Assembly: GCA_963576725.1 (NCBI GenBank)
Contig: OY755244.1
Location: 38,671,855-38,735,854, forward strand
DNA from: Azorinus chamasolen
Taxonomy: Eukaryota > Mollusca > Bivalvia > Cardiida > Solecurtidae
Direction of reading: 5' to 3'
DNA length: 64,000 nt
Positions 32,377 to 43,900 of this stretch are shown piece by piece. A model generated the notes under the pieces. The model saw nothing but the letters and a program-made list of their open reading frames with translations. It ran no database searches and had not been told where the DNA came from. How positions within the stretch are numbered: position 1 is the stretch's first letter; each line of letters starts with the position of its first letter. The position numbers and the translations under genes are program-made.

Positions 32377-32930
32377 ACTTTAAACCATTAGACATCTGTT
32401 TTCTTAAATTACGATCTGTAACAACGTGCAATTATTTCCTGTTATTTCAAGCTTATGACAGAACGTAAGCAAACAAAGCAGACAGAGCAGACCCTGATCA
32501 GACGGTTCCTATAGGAGCCGTCTGATCTGGGTCTACGCTGTTTGCAATGACATAGATATGTGTATTTATGGAGTAAAGGATTAAACTTTAAATCAGCTGT
32601 AAACAGCTGTAAAAGTGATGTTTTCTTAAATTCTGATCTGTAACAAAGTGAAATTATTCCCAACCAGTTAAAGTTGTTGACAGAACTTAAGCAAACATAT
32701 CAGACATACATGTAGTAGATCCTGATCAGACGGCTCCTATAAGAGCCGTCTGATCTGAGTCTACTCTGTTTGCAAATGTGTAGAAAGGTGTATTCATTGA
32801 GTAAAGAGTTAAACTTTGAATCCTTAGACAGCTGTAAAAGTAACGTCTTCTTCAATTCCGATCTGTAACAGAGTGCAATTACATATGTATTTCCAGTTAG
32901 TTCAAGTTTTTGACATACTACTGACTAGGA
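32377..32930. repeat. Tandem array of half family B units (about 2.5 copies)
   Basis: AAACTTTAAA, a TTAGACA/CAGCTGTAAA segment, CGATCTGTAACA, GTTCAAG and a hairpin ending GAGTAAAGGATTAA repeat at 32377-32584, 32585-32812 and, without the hairpin, 32813-32930. Cores CGGTTCCTATAGGAGCCG and CGGCTCCTATAAGAGCCG. The unit joins the right half of family B to a non-family flank. Confidence 0.8.
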
Positions 32931-33013
32931 GTCGAAGTGTTTGGATCTTGATTAGACGCTTAATTACCCGGTTCTTCACCTGAATTCAATCTGATTACAT
33001 ACACCATTAGGGA

Positions 33014-33233
33014 TTAAACAGACAGACAGACAGAAGAGACCCAGATCAGACGGCTTCTATAGGAACCGTCTGATCAGGGTCTGCTCCGTTTGCTGATGAC
33101 ATAATATAGATATGATCTATAGATTCTGCCATGACATAACTTTCTCGGTTCATATGCCATTAGAAGAATGCATTTGATTAGTATTCACGGTGTAATTATT
33201 TCTTACATAAATATTCATGGAGGAAAGGGTTAA
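33014..33233 (-). mobile_element. Family B TTAA MITE
   Basis: TTAAACAGACAGACAGACAG at the left (with a small CAGA expansion) to TGGAGGAAAGGGTTAA. Core CGGCTTCTATAGGAACCG. Confidence 0.75.
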
Positions 33234-33489
33234 TTTATGAAATATTTCTGCGTAATTTGCAGTAATCGCTGATGCGAATTCTTAATTTCAGCTTAATATA
33301 TTTTACTAATGTTATACCCCGTGAAATGTGGGACCGTACATTTACTACGTATAAGGATAAACTACTCAAGCGTGAACCAATATTAATGTACAATTATATG
33401 AACTGTATTTACTTTTTAGCATGCTCAGCAGTTTATGTATATATAAAATATATAATCATATGAATTTCGGATGTCTTTCATACCTGTTA

Positions 33490-33950
33490 AATTGTCAAAA
33501 GTTTGGACTCTGATAGGCCCTGGCGCTTCATCTAGACCCCACGTTTGGATCTTAACCCTTCGCTTGCTGAATTTTAAAATACATTTCTCCTTCTTTACCC
33601 ATGTCCTGTTGTATAATTACATATATCTTCACTGTGTACAAGTATTTCGCTGTGAAATCACTGCTGTGGAGTGCACTGGTTGCACAATCAACTTGTAAAT
33701 AGTGCAGACCCTGATGAGACAGCTCCTGCAGGAGCTGTCTCATCTGGGTCTTCACTATTTACAGTTAGGTATATTGACGCGATTAGCAAGCGAATGGTTA
33801 ATAGACATTGATGTCTCATCTAGATCCAAGTTTGGAAACTGGCATGCCTTGACGTCTCGTCTACATCCATGTTTGGACATTGATAGGCCTTGATGTCTCA
33901 CATATATCCACGTTTGGGCACTGACAGGCCTTGATTTCTCACCTAGATCC
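33490..33950. repeat. About 50-bp tandem repeat, interrupted by a family C MITE
   Basis: Units carry GTTTGGACATTGATAGGCCT then TGATGTCTCATCTAGATCCA. One unit lies at 33496-33551 and at least three at 33802-33950; between them sits the family C element at 33552-33801. Confidence 0.75.
33552..33801 (-). mobile_element. Family C TTAA MITE, copy 6
   Basis: TTAACCCTTCGCTTGCTGAA to GCAAGCGAATGGTTAA, inserted in the tandem repeat above. The unit sequence on the two sides joins across the TTAA. Confidence 0.92.
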
Positions 33951-34250
33951 AAACTCGCGGCATCACGAATACGACAGTAGCATGTTGAAGGGTTATTTGA
34001 TAATTAAATAATTCGAAACTCTTCATAAGTAAACAGTGTACATGTAGAACTAGACATGTCGCTGGGTAGATATGTCTAATATTGCACCAAAGTATGTGTT
34101 GAATGTCAGCAAAGACATGTATAACCATCGGTCTTGGAGATAGGTGGCATCCTTCTTCAGGGTGACATGACAATCATCATTATCAACGTTATAACCTGTG
34201 ACTTCGTAACCCCCCTCTCCTCATATGTATCTCCACAATAATCAGCATCG

Positions 34251-34368
34251 TCGTCTACGTCACTACCATCGTCGTCTACGTCACTACCATCGTCGTCTAC
34301 GTCACTACCATCGTCGTCTACGTCACTACCATCGTCGTCTACGTCACTACCATCGTCGTTATTGGCAT
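34251..34368. repeat. 21-bp tandem repeat (5.5 copies)
   Basis: CATCGTCGTCTACGTCACTA plus C, repeated almost without change. On the minus strand it would read DDDGSDV repeats, but there is no supporting gene structure. Confidence 0.9.
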
Positions 34369-34379
34369 TGTCATAACTA

Positions 34380-34587
34380 TACAGTAAAACCTCTATAACG
34401 ACCACTAAATTGTGTTAATTAATTGGTATTTAGGACAGGTGACTCCTTAAAAGCAAGGTGAAAGTAAAACAGAACGCTCCTATAGGAGCGTTCTGTTTTT
34501 ACTTTCACATTGCTTTAAGCAGCCACCTGCCTTTAACACAAAATACTTAATGTAACTTAGTGGCCGTTATAGAGAGGGTTTACTGTA
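34380..34587. mobile_element. Family E TA MITE, complete copy
   Basis: TACAGTAAAACCTCTATAAC to AGAGAGGGTTTACTGTA, with perfect core AACGCTCCTATAGGAGCGTT (12-mer CTCCTATAGGAG at 34477-34488). It lies about 380 bp upstream of the first coding exon of the GBP gene. Confidence 0.92.
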
Positions 34588-34966
34588 ATTGTTTAAATCT
34601 GTGCAGTGTCGGGATTTGAAGAACACGCGCCCCTGCCAGATCTTCTTATAAAACTTTCTGGACAAATCGTGTATACATGTATCAGTTGTCGAACCAGGAT
34701 TTGTTTCTTTGCTTTACATCGACATTTGCCTTCCATTATTCTTTTTTGCATAGTCATCGGAAACCGAACCATAATGCATTAATTTGTACGATAAATACAG
34801 TGTTTCTTTGTCGTTGAAGACCACCTTAATGAAACCAATCTAAATTAAATTTACAAATGCATTTAGTAACTGACATTTGATATAAAATCCGTTATGGTAT
34901 ACATGTATCTGCATTTTATTCTAATAATTAAACTAGGTATTATTTTTTTTCTTTCAAACAGATACC

Positions 34967-34995
34967 ATGGCAACACATGAGAGGGTTGGTAAGCC
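34967..34995 (+). CDS. GBP-like: GBP exon 1 (coding start)
   Basis: Acceptor TTTCTTTCAAACAG, five untranslated bases ATACC, then ATG encoding MATHERVGKP (last codon split), and donor CC/GTAAGT. The acceptor implies at least one upstream non-coding exon, which I could not locate. Confidence 0.75.
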
Positions 34996-37900
34996 GTAAG
35001 TACACGTTTGGTCTTGTTCAGGGACTTTTCCACACAGGTGGATCACTAGACTAACCTAAACTTTTTTTAGTGAAATACATATTGCCATCGTTTTCTATAT
35101 ACCAGAATTAGTACCCTATCTACAGTATGTCCGGCGGACGTGGTCGTGTGGTTAATGTGCTCGAATACAATACCAGGGACCTTGGGCTTGATCCCCGTTG
35201 GACAAAGTCCTCCGGATGAGACTTTATGAGACTTTATAAACTGATTTACAATGCATCAGTGATTTACAATGGGCATCTAAACGAACCAGAGAAACTCTAA
35301 GAGTAGAGCATCTCACACGGGTTTCTCTGTATCGGCTTCCTTCTCTCTGGGGCGTCTATTTAAGCTATAGTTGTCAGAAACGGACATTTAGTCAACATAA
35401 CCAACCAACCTTCCTTCAGGCGTCCGTAAACAGTTATTTCCCTTAATCCTTAGCCTTCTGAGCAAATTATTTCTACAGAATTTTTCACCTACTACATTTT
35501 CAAAATTCAAGCTATAATCAATTTGTCTACCAAAATGCAAACAGGGTGTCAAACAGTTTGGATCCTTATGAGACACCGAGTAACTCGGCGTCTCATCTGG
35601 ATCCAAACTGTTTGCATAGGTATTCACTCATCCGCCCATAGCATGCTAAAGGTTAAACTAAACTTTTATATGATTTCTAAATTACTGTGATACGTATCAT
35701 GCGTTCATACTCACCACACATGTGATATTGATAAAACAAATTGCGCCATAGCCCTCTGTAGGTGTAATGCTAATTGTAGTACCGGTAGTCCCCTGGTAAC
35801 TAAAAGTATGCTCCAATCATATTGCTTTTTTCATTTATTCCACCTAATACACTGCACAGATTTAGTCTGAATATCATATATTATGTTTAGTCAATAGGTA
35901 ACGTCATATAATAACCCTTTAACATTTTCCCTCATATAAACGTACTTTCACGCATTTGCAAACAGAGTAGACCCATATCAGATGGTTCCTATAGGAGCCG
36001 TGTGATCAGGGTCTGCTCTGATTGCTAATGGAATTTTAAATAGCTGTTTCTTTATTTTCTACAATGTCTGCACTTTTCCATATTTCATATTTCGTTATAA
36101 CTATTTTGTCCATGAATATTCAACAACTTGGAATACACATAGAACCGGGAAAGGGTTAACTATAATATCGGTATCATTTACATCGGTTTGTTCGGACAGG
36201 TCATGTCCATAGGATGATAAATGCACCTCATAATTATTAAAACATATTCTACAAAAGAAAAGTCTTGTGTACAGGTATTCTATATCATTTCATTTTTATA
36301 ACACCAGGATCACATACATTTGCATATATGGATATCTTACCAATGATCCTACATGGGTCGTGTGGATTTTGTTCCACATCAAGACAAAACCTTTGCGGAC
36401 TTCAACCGTCTGAAATTAGCTGGAAATCGCGATATGACTTATATTGTTAAAGTGACGTAAACCCTAAAAACAAAAATGTTGATCAGATGTTACAACACAA
36501 ACCCTTATTCATATTCGTCATTAAGTTGCAGTGAGTAAACGTTGTGGACCAGGTCAATTACCGTAGAGTGAATGGCATTTACATTGTCTATTGTCCATGC
36601 TGTTCTGCCCTGTGTCTCTGTAACTAAGTAGTATATGTTCAGGTTCGTCACTGGGAGGTTTCAGATTCGATCGCCGGTCCAGATATAACAATGTTTCCTA
36701 CATTATACAAGAAAATCAACTACGTACACTTTTCATCAAAGGGGAATTGCCATGACTCGCCAGGATAATATGACTGGATGTGAGATCATGACGCCAGCTT
36801 ACGGGTGATATTTCAGTGCATCTAAATCTGCTTTGATTCTCTTCCAGTAATTTAAAGCAAGACATGAAGTCCATTTTTCAAGTTATATTGCAAATTTAGG
36901 AAAACTATATAAAACCATGTATATAGAGGATCTTACACGCATGTCCATTACATTTTTTTTTTATATAAACGTGTTTACTGTAATAATATGACACGAGCTT
37001 TAGCAAGTGTCATATTCATTATAAAATACTGCAAAATCCAGAATGTAAGATTCTTTTATTACATTAAAAAGTGCATAGAAAGTGAAACATGCTAAAGCTG
37101 GCGGCTGTGTCGGTCATAGTTTACAAACAACGTAGCGATACAACAGACGACTCGCATGAAGTGAATCGGCCATGCAGCGCTACGACTGGCTAACGATTAA
37201 ACGTCGTCATGCATTGGTTCCGCATATTCTGATATAGATTCCTTATCGGCAGGATTCAAACTGCTATTCTGAATTAAAAAATGTACTAGTGCAATTCTGC
37301 GGTTTGCGGCACCCTAGTTTTGCACTCGCGTACTGCAGATTAATTGATAAATAGAGGATCTTACATGAGTGTCCATTACACATTGTTTTTATGAAACGAG
37401 TTTACTATAATAATATGACACGAGCTTTAGCGATTGTCATATTCATCATAGTAAAAGAGTTTCATAAAAACAATGTATAATGAATACGAATGTAAGATTC
37501 TTTTTATCACACAATCCTTAAAATGCCATAGAAAATAAAACAGACAAGCTGACGGCTGTTTCTGCCATTGTTTTACAAACAGCGTAGTAATACAACGGAC
37601 GACCCGCATGGTGTGCTATGATTGGCTAACGCTTTTTAAATGAGCGCTACGATTGGCTAACGTGCTAATTTGCATAAAAATGCACTAGTGCAATTCTGCG
37701 AAATACGTCACTCTGTTACAGCACTCCCACATTGTAGATTATGAGATAAACATATTTCAAATACCACTTGTATGGAATTTAACGAAGTGGAAATAAAACT
37801 ATTTATTTATAATGTTCAAAGATTTCAATTATAATTTGTATGCGAATGCTCTTACAATTGGTATCTTATGCAAGGATAGTGGTCATTGTTTTATTGTTTT

Positions 37901-40900
37901 CAAACTACAGTAGAACCCCTCTAATGCGACCACTTAAAATAACTATAGCTGTCTTTATAAGCAGGTGATTGCTTACTGCAGGACAAAGGTTATGCAGAAA
38001 GCTCCTACAGAAGCTTTCTGCATACCTTTCACCCTGCATTAAGCTACCACCTGCCTCTGCCGCCCAGAAGTATGCCCTTTTTGGCGGTCGCATTAGGGGG
38101 GGGGGGTTAACTGTATTTGAGTTTGTCCGTAATCTAACAAATGTGTTTATGTTAGACACACTGGATCACTATTCAAGCAGCCGGCGCAGTTCATTTTCAC
38201 TGATGAAGACACAGGGAAGCTCCACTTTAACGAAACAACAATGCAGCTATTGACAGAAATAGAGCAACCCCTTAATGTCGTCGCTATCACAGGATTGTAC
38301 AGGACAGGAAAGTCGTATCTGCTGAACAGACTGGTAGGCGCATATGGAGGTAAGTAATCCTAAGCATTGATAGAGTACACATTGAAACAAAGTAATTCAA
38401 ACAACGTTTACATTAACCTACCATTGAATAGAAGGAATGCAATGTTACAGCGATTCAAAGACGTACCATTAATTCACACAAATGTGTGTAGGTTTTTGGA
38501 TTGTATTCACGAATCTATTTTCACTATCTAAGCAAATCATACACCAATTGAAAATTGTTTTATTTTGCAATCACAGATAACGGAGATGGGTTCATTATCA
38601 CATTGGCAGAATGCTAGAATTAATACACAGGGGACATTGGGTGGAGTACTTTAAAATATATTGCAAAACGGGTGAAATTATTACACCAGGTCATTCTACA
38701 AATTCAGAATTCGAGAAAGATAACAGTACTGGTTTAATCTAGATAAACCAATATTTTAATTGCCTTCTTACCTTAAGCTTGTCATATAAATTACGTCTAC
38801 GTGCATCATTAGCATCCACTGAAGATGGTTTAACCATTCTAGTCATAACATAATAAATACTTTTTCGCTATCTATGGTAATTCGCTGAATGCAAAACATA
38901 GGAAAACCAATGTTCAAGATCAATGTTAATTTCACCAATCGATTAATTCGGATAGTATTTCTATAGCAAGGCTGAAAGTATATACATCATTTACTTTAAT
39001 AGAATCAGATACATTTAGTCATATATATTTTATGCATTCGAAGTTCAGTCATCTGCTTAAATCATTCAAAACGAGTCGGCATAACCTTCGTTTAGAGAGT
39101 CCTGTGATATACAGTACTGTTAATGAGACTGGAATGAAAAATGAATATGCAGTAGTTAAGGTACATGTATATTACATTCACGGATCCTAGCCTAGCCATG
39201 GACATCTGGTCAAGTGCCTGGACATCAGAAGAAACGTAATCGGGTACCAACCATGTAAATAAGATTTGTTTTGTCCGGTCGACATACAAGCAGGATGTAT
39301 TTGGTTTTATATTCCTGCATTTATATATCTATACATGTTGAATGTTTATGACTGTTAACAGTCAGACGATACATACTTACACCAAACCTTCTTAATCTCT
39401 ATTAAAAAAAACACCGCGCATATGTAATGCACATTAGACTGATGCCTCGACAAACGATACTCATTGTGCAAGGAATATTCTCTTTTGATTGAAAGGATTC
39501 AAGACAGGGCACAAGATACATGCTTGCACAAAAGGGATCTGGGTCTGGTGTTGCCATCATCCTATCCAAAAGGACCAGGTTCTTGTTTTACTTGATGTTG
39601 AAGGATTTGGTGATTTGGAAAAGGTATGGTCTAATATTTAATATTATAAAGTCCTTGCATTTGCAATCAATTATAGCAAAGAAACACAAACATTGGTCAG
39701 GAAACAATGTACTATAGCAACGCCTATCAAATAAAAACAATAAATTTGATATTCCAGCTTTAAAAGTGTCACATTTAATCTGTCAGATATAGAGATAACC
39801 ACAGCGAAAATACTGCAACATCCAGAAATGATCCTCCGAATAACTGCTGTAAAGGCATTTTAAGCATGATTCAAATGATTTTATATCAGTCAGATTGAAA
39901 ATGAATAGAGCGATATCTTTCTATATTACGTAGTCGCATATGTACATATCTTCTACTCTTCAGGTCAATAGACAAGAGGACATCTGGCTATTTACCCTTG
40001 CCACAGTCCTCAGTAGCACCCTGATTTACAACAACAAGGGCACACTGGACGCATACGCTTTAGACAGGCTCAAGTATCCGTTTGACTAATTCATTCAGTG
40101 GTCCAGATAAGATGCATAAATTAAAACATTTTCAATGATAAATGTTTTTTTTTTTATTTCTGCACCAAACCATATGTTGTGACATGTTGTGGCCACAACA
40201 TAGGGTTTCCATGACGAATTCAGTATTTGAGTAAACACCTTTATCTGTTGCTCTGCCCACACTTATAATTGTTCCATAGTTTGTAAAATCCTTTTGATCG
40301 CATTTAGTTAACGTACACGGGTGTCAGTAAAAGCTGGCAAAGGCTTGGTGAGATCTGCTGAAATGTTCTCGCTCTCCACAGAACAAGTCTTCTAGCAGCA
40401 TGACTTAAATCCCCGATGACTGGGAGAAGGTAATTGTATATAAGCCTTTTATATCGGTTGAATGGATACGTTTATTTACACTGTTTGTCTTTTAGGGTGG
40501 GGATGGAATAAGTGTGAGTTTGGGCGCCCATAAACCGGTTTAAACCCCCAGTGACTTTTGTCACTGACCGTTCCAAGGCGGTACTTCCATCTTCCCCCTA
40601 TTGTATGTTTGTTTTGTCTTTGTGCGTCTCTTATGATGTTTTTATAGTTATGTACATTTGCTGTTTCCTTGTGTTGCTGTTCGGGCGACTGTTTGTTCTG
40701 AATGTGGTGTTTCCTACATGACTCATTTTTGTACTTTTATACCATGTCCTAATGAACGAATATTGACGTATTCTTTAAAGTGGTGTTATTGTACTGCAAA
40801 CAGCATTTACTGCAGACAAATATGGGGGTTTAATTGGGTTACATACGTGTTTTAAACCATATTCAGTAAACGTAATACAATCACTATAAACACACTTTAG

Positions 40901-43900
40901 GTTCAGTTCTATGATTCCTGTTTAGTATATATGCGATATGGTAAACGCAGACACACACACATACACAGACACACACACACACACACATACACATGCAGGC
41001 ACAGAAACACACACTAGCGCGCCCACACGCGCACATACACACGTACATTCGTTTACTGACACTGTTTGTTTCACTAGGGTGACTTTGAGATAAATGTGAG
41101 ATTAGGACGTACTTAAACCAGTAGTAGTTTTGCCACTGGTCGTTCTAAGGCGGTTTTCTCTTTGCCACCCTTACATTTATATTTGTATTGTGCCTTATCT
41201 AGTACTTGTACGATTGTTTTATGTATGTTTTAACCATCACTGTCTCTACAATTAGAGAATAATAGAACTGTGTTTAGATTAGTGCATTGTTGTTATCAGT
41301 TTATCCTTAACTAATGTTCAGCTTTTTAGGACAGATAGACTCAACGATTCAAGTTAGCGAGTATGAAGAGGACAAACGGTTGCTCGACTTTGATTTTTTC
41401 TTCCCTTCGTTCGTGGTTACCCTCAGAGATTTTAATCTAGAGCTGACAAGCAAATCTGGCCAATCTTTTACACCTGATGAATACTTGGAAGATCTACTGG
41501 TTCAGAAAAGGGGAAAGGGAAAAGACGTAGAACAATACAACAGAATACGACTGCTTATCAGAAGATATTTTAAGACCAGAGCATGCTTCACTTTCCTTAC
41601 ACCATGCAGACCAAAGGAAAAACTTGAAAACCTTTCTGATAGTGAGATAGAGCCGGAATTTCTGAAAAGCGTAGAGGCATTCAGCGACTATGTTCTCAGG
41701 AGCAATCCATTGCAACTGAAATCTGGACGAAATATTAACGGTAGAAGTAAGTATGCCTCCCACGGGTGCACATTTAAGGGTATCGGGTTACAACTACCTA
41801 ACGTCTCGAAACATGTTTATAAAATTTCAGCAATTGATATTATAGTTAACTTTGCTTATACTTGGCTGCGACACGCCATATACTGTCGATAACATATATA
41901 CACAACAGTTAAAAGCAAGCGCTAATGTAATGCACATTAGACTGATGCCTCGACAAACGATTTTTGCTGCAAGGGCTGCAACAATCTATTTCACGAAATA
42001 TGGTTACCAGAAACACAATATATCACAATCTTTTCATATGTGAACAAACTTCATAATACAACTGTGTTTGTTTCAGTGTTTGCAAATTTGGCCAAGCATT
42101 ATGTAAATGCCATCGAAAAGAACAAACAACCTTCCATTCTTGAAGCGACAAGGTATATGGTTCGTACTGAAAACCAGGTTACGGTTGCCACAGCAAGCAA
42201 TATCTACAAGAAAGACATGCAGCAGTGTATTGCAAAGATGGGCGATTGTGTTCCTAAGGACAAAGCCCTCGTAGACTTCCATGAGCTGTGTTTGTCAAAA
42301 GCACTGGATGTTTTTAAGAAGCAGATAATTTTTGATGATGAAGAAATCTTTCAAATGGAAACAAATGTAAGACATGTTGGCATTGTTTCAGAATTATGTT
42401 TCAATAGCTGAAAGAGTAATAACCTGTAAAATGAGATGGATTTAAATTTTAGAAATAACATCATATTATTGATGTCATCAAAACACCGTGTGTTATACGT
42501 ACACAAAAAATAATGTATTGTAACACAGTATGTGACCATTGCATATGATACACTATATCGTATTATAACTTCTTAATTGTCATTAAACTTCGCATGGACG
42601 GGTTGCGAAGTTCGCAAACCCAAGCAGATGTTTCAGAAAACTAAAGACATAAGGTGTAAGACATTTCGGAAGAAATATGCAACATCCTTTGTACGATTAG
42701 TACAGAGGCAGCCGTAACTCTCCCAACCCGTCGTGAGTGCAGCTGGATTAAACGAGACTTTGTGTTCCATTGATAAGTGACGCTCTGGTCGTAAAGAGGA
42801 AATATTAGGAATATCATACGACTGTGGTCCTTGTGAAAATACAGTTTGAAAAATCAAATAATCAGGTCAAGTCAGATCCTATTTAGGTCAGTAATTGTTA
42901 ATGGTGTAACAAAACAAACATGCAGTCATTACACTTTAAAGCTAAATTTAAAAAGGTTGATATTCTAAATTATTGTACCTCAATATATCCTTCAACGCAA
43001 AAATCCCATAGACCTAAAACGTGATCTGACGATATGTCACCTTCAGAATGTGCTTCCAGATGAATATATCAGGATATATCACCCTCAGAATGAGCTTCCA
43101 GGTGAATATGTCAGGATGGGACGCCTTTATCCGACGAGGGGAGAAAACGTTGAGGCGAGGTCGAGTCGGATAAAAGTGTCCCATCTACGGCACTAACCTA
43201 TTATTCGATTTATCCAGTCAAATAAGCGTTATCGTTATTTTTCATAGACTCATAAACCATGGCAATTTTGATTACCGCTAAATAATATGCATTAAAATGT
43301 GTTGTTTCGATCGAAGGACCTCCCCTTTCATTTCAATTTAGATGTAAATTAGATGAACTACCGCGAAGGAAAATAGTTTCGATACTTACATTACGAGAGG
43401 GGCAGTGTGGTAATTAAAGATAGACGTCTACGATCTCTTCTTAATAAAGGTCCGAAATATGGAATCCCTTCCTTGATAGATTTTAACTCTTGTCGAGGTC
43501 AGATTGCTAACTCTTTACAACATTTTAACATTAAATGGTGTCGTAGAGAACATGTTGAGTCTAATGCTCTTTCAAATTGGAAAAAAAATGTTTTTTACAT
43601 AATTGACAAACTCATTTCATTTTATAGCTTAAACGAACACCTTCTTCCACATAAACCTAGAATTTCTTTAGAAAAAAAGAGTTTACAGGATTTCCATTCA
43701 AAATAGGTCTTTATTCCTGCCGATAAGGCATCGAATAATGTCATAATTATTTGACGATTACATTATATCGACGTCTTGAGGCAGGAAATTATTAATACCA
43801 AGTCATACATTTCAGTTAATACATGACAAAAAGTGTGAGCAACTTGGAGCTGATATTAAAATTACACAACATAAACTTCCTACAATGTATTGGTTACCGA

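Noticed and set aside
33272..33463. Possible exon encoding TNVIPREMWDRTFTTYKDKL
   Set aside because: A plausible acceptor (TTAATTTCAG) is present but no donor, family or partner exon could be found.
34157..34405. DDDGSDV repeat protein on the minus strand
   Set aside because: Made by the 21-bp tandem repeat, with no exon signals or neighbouring coding sequence.
41314..41329. Methionine start directly before GBP exon 5
   Set aside because: The ATG lies in the intron before a good acceptor, and the protein needs the G1-G3 exons upstream.
42633..42857. A 74-codon minus-strand open frame in GBP intron 6
   Set aside because: No splice sites or recognised domain, and its codon pattern is not convincing.
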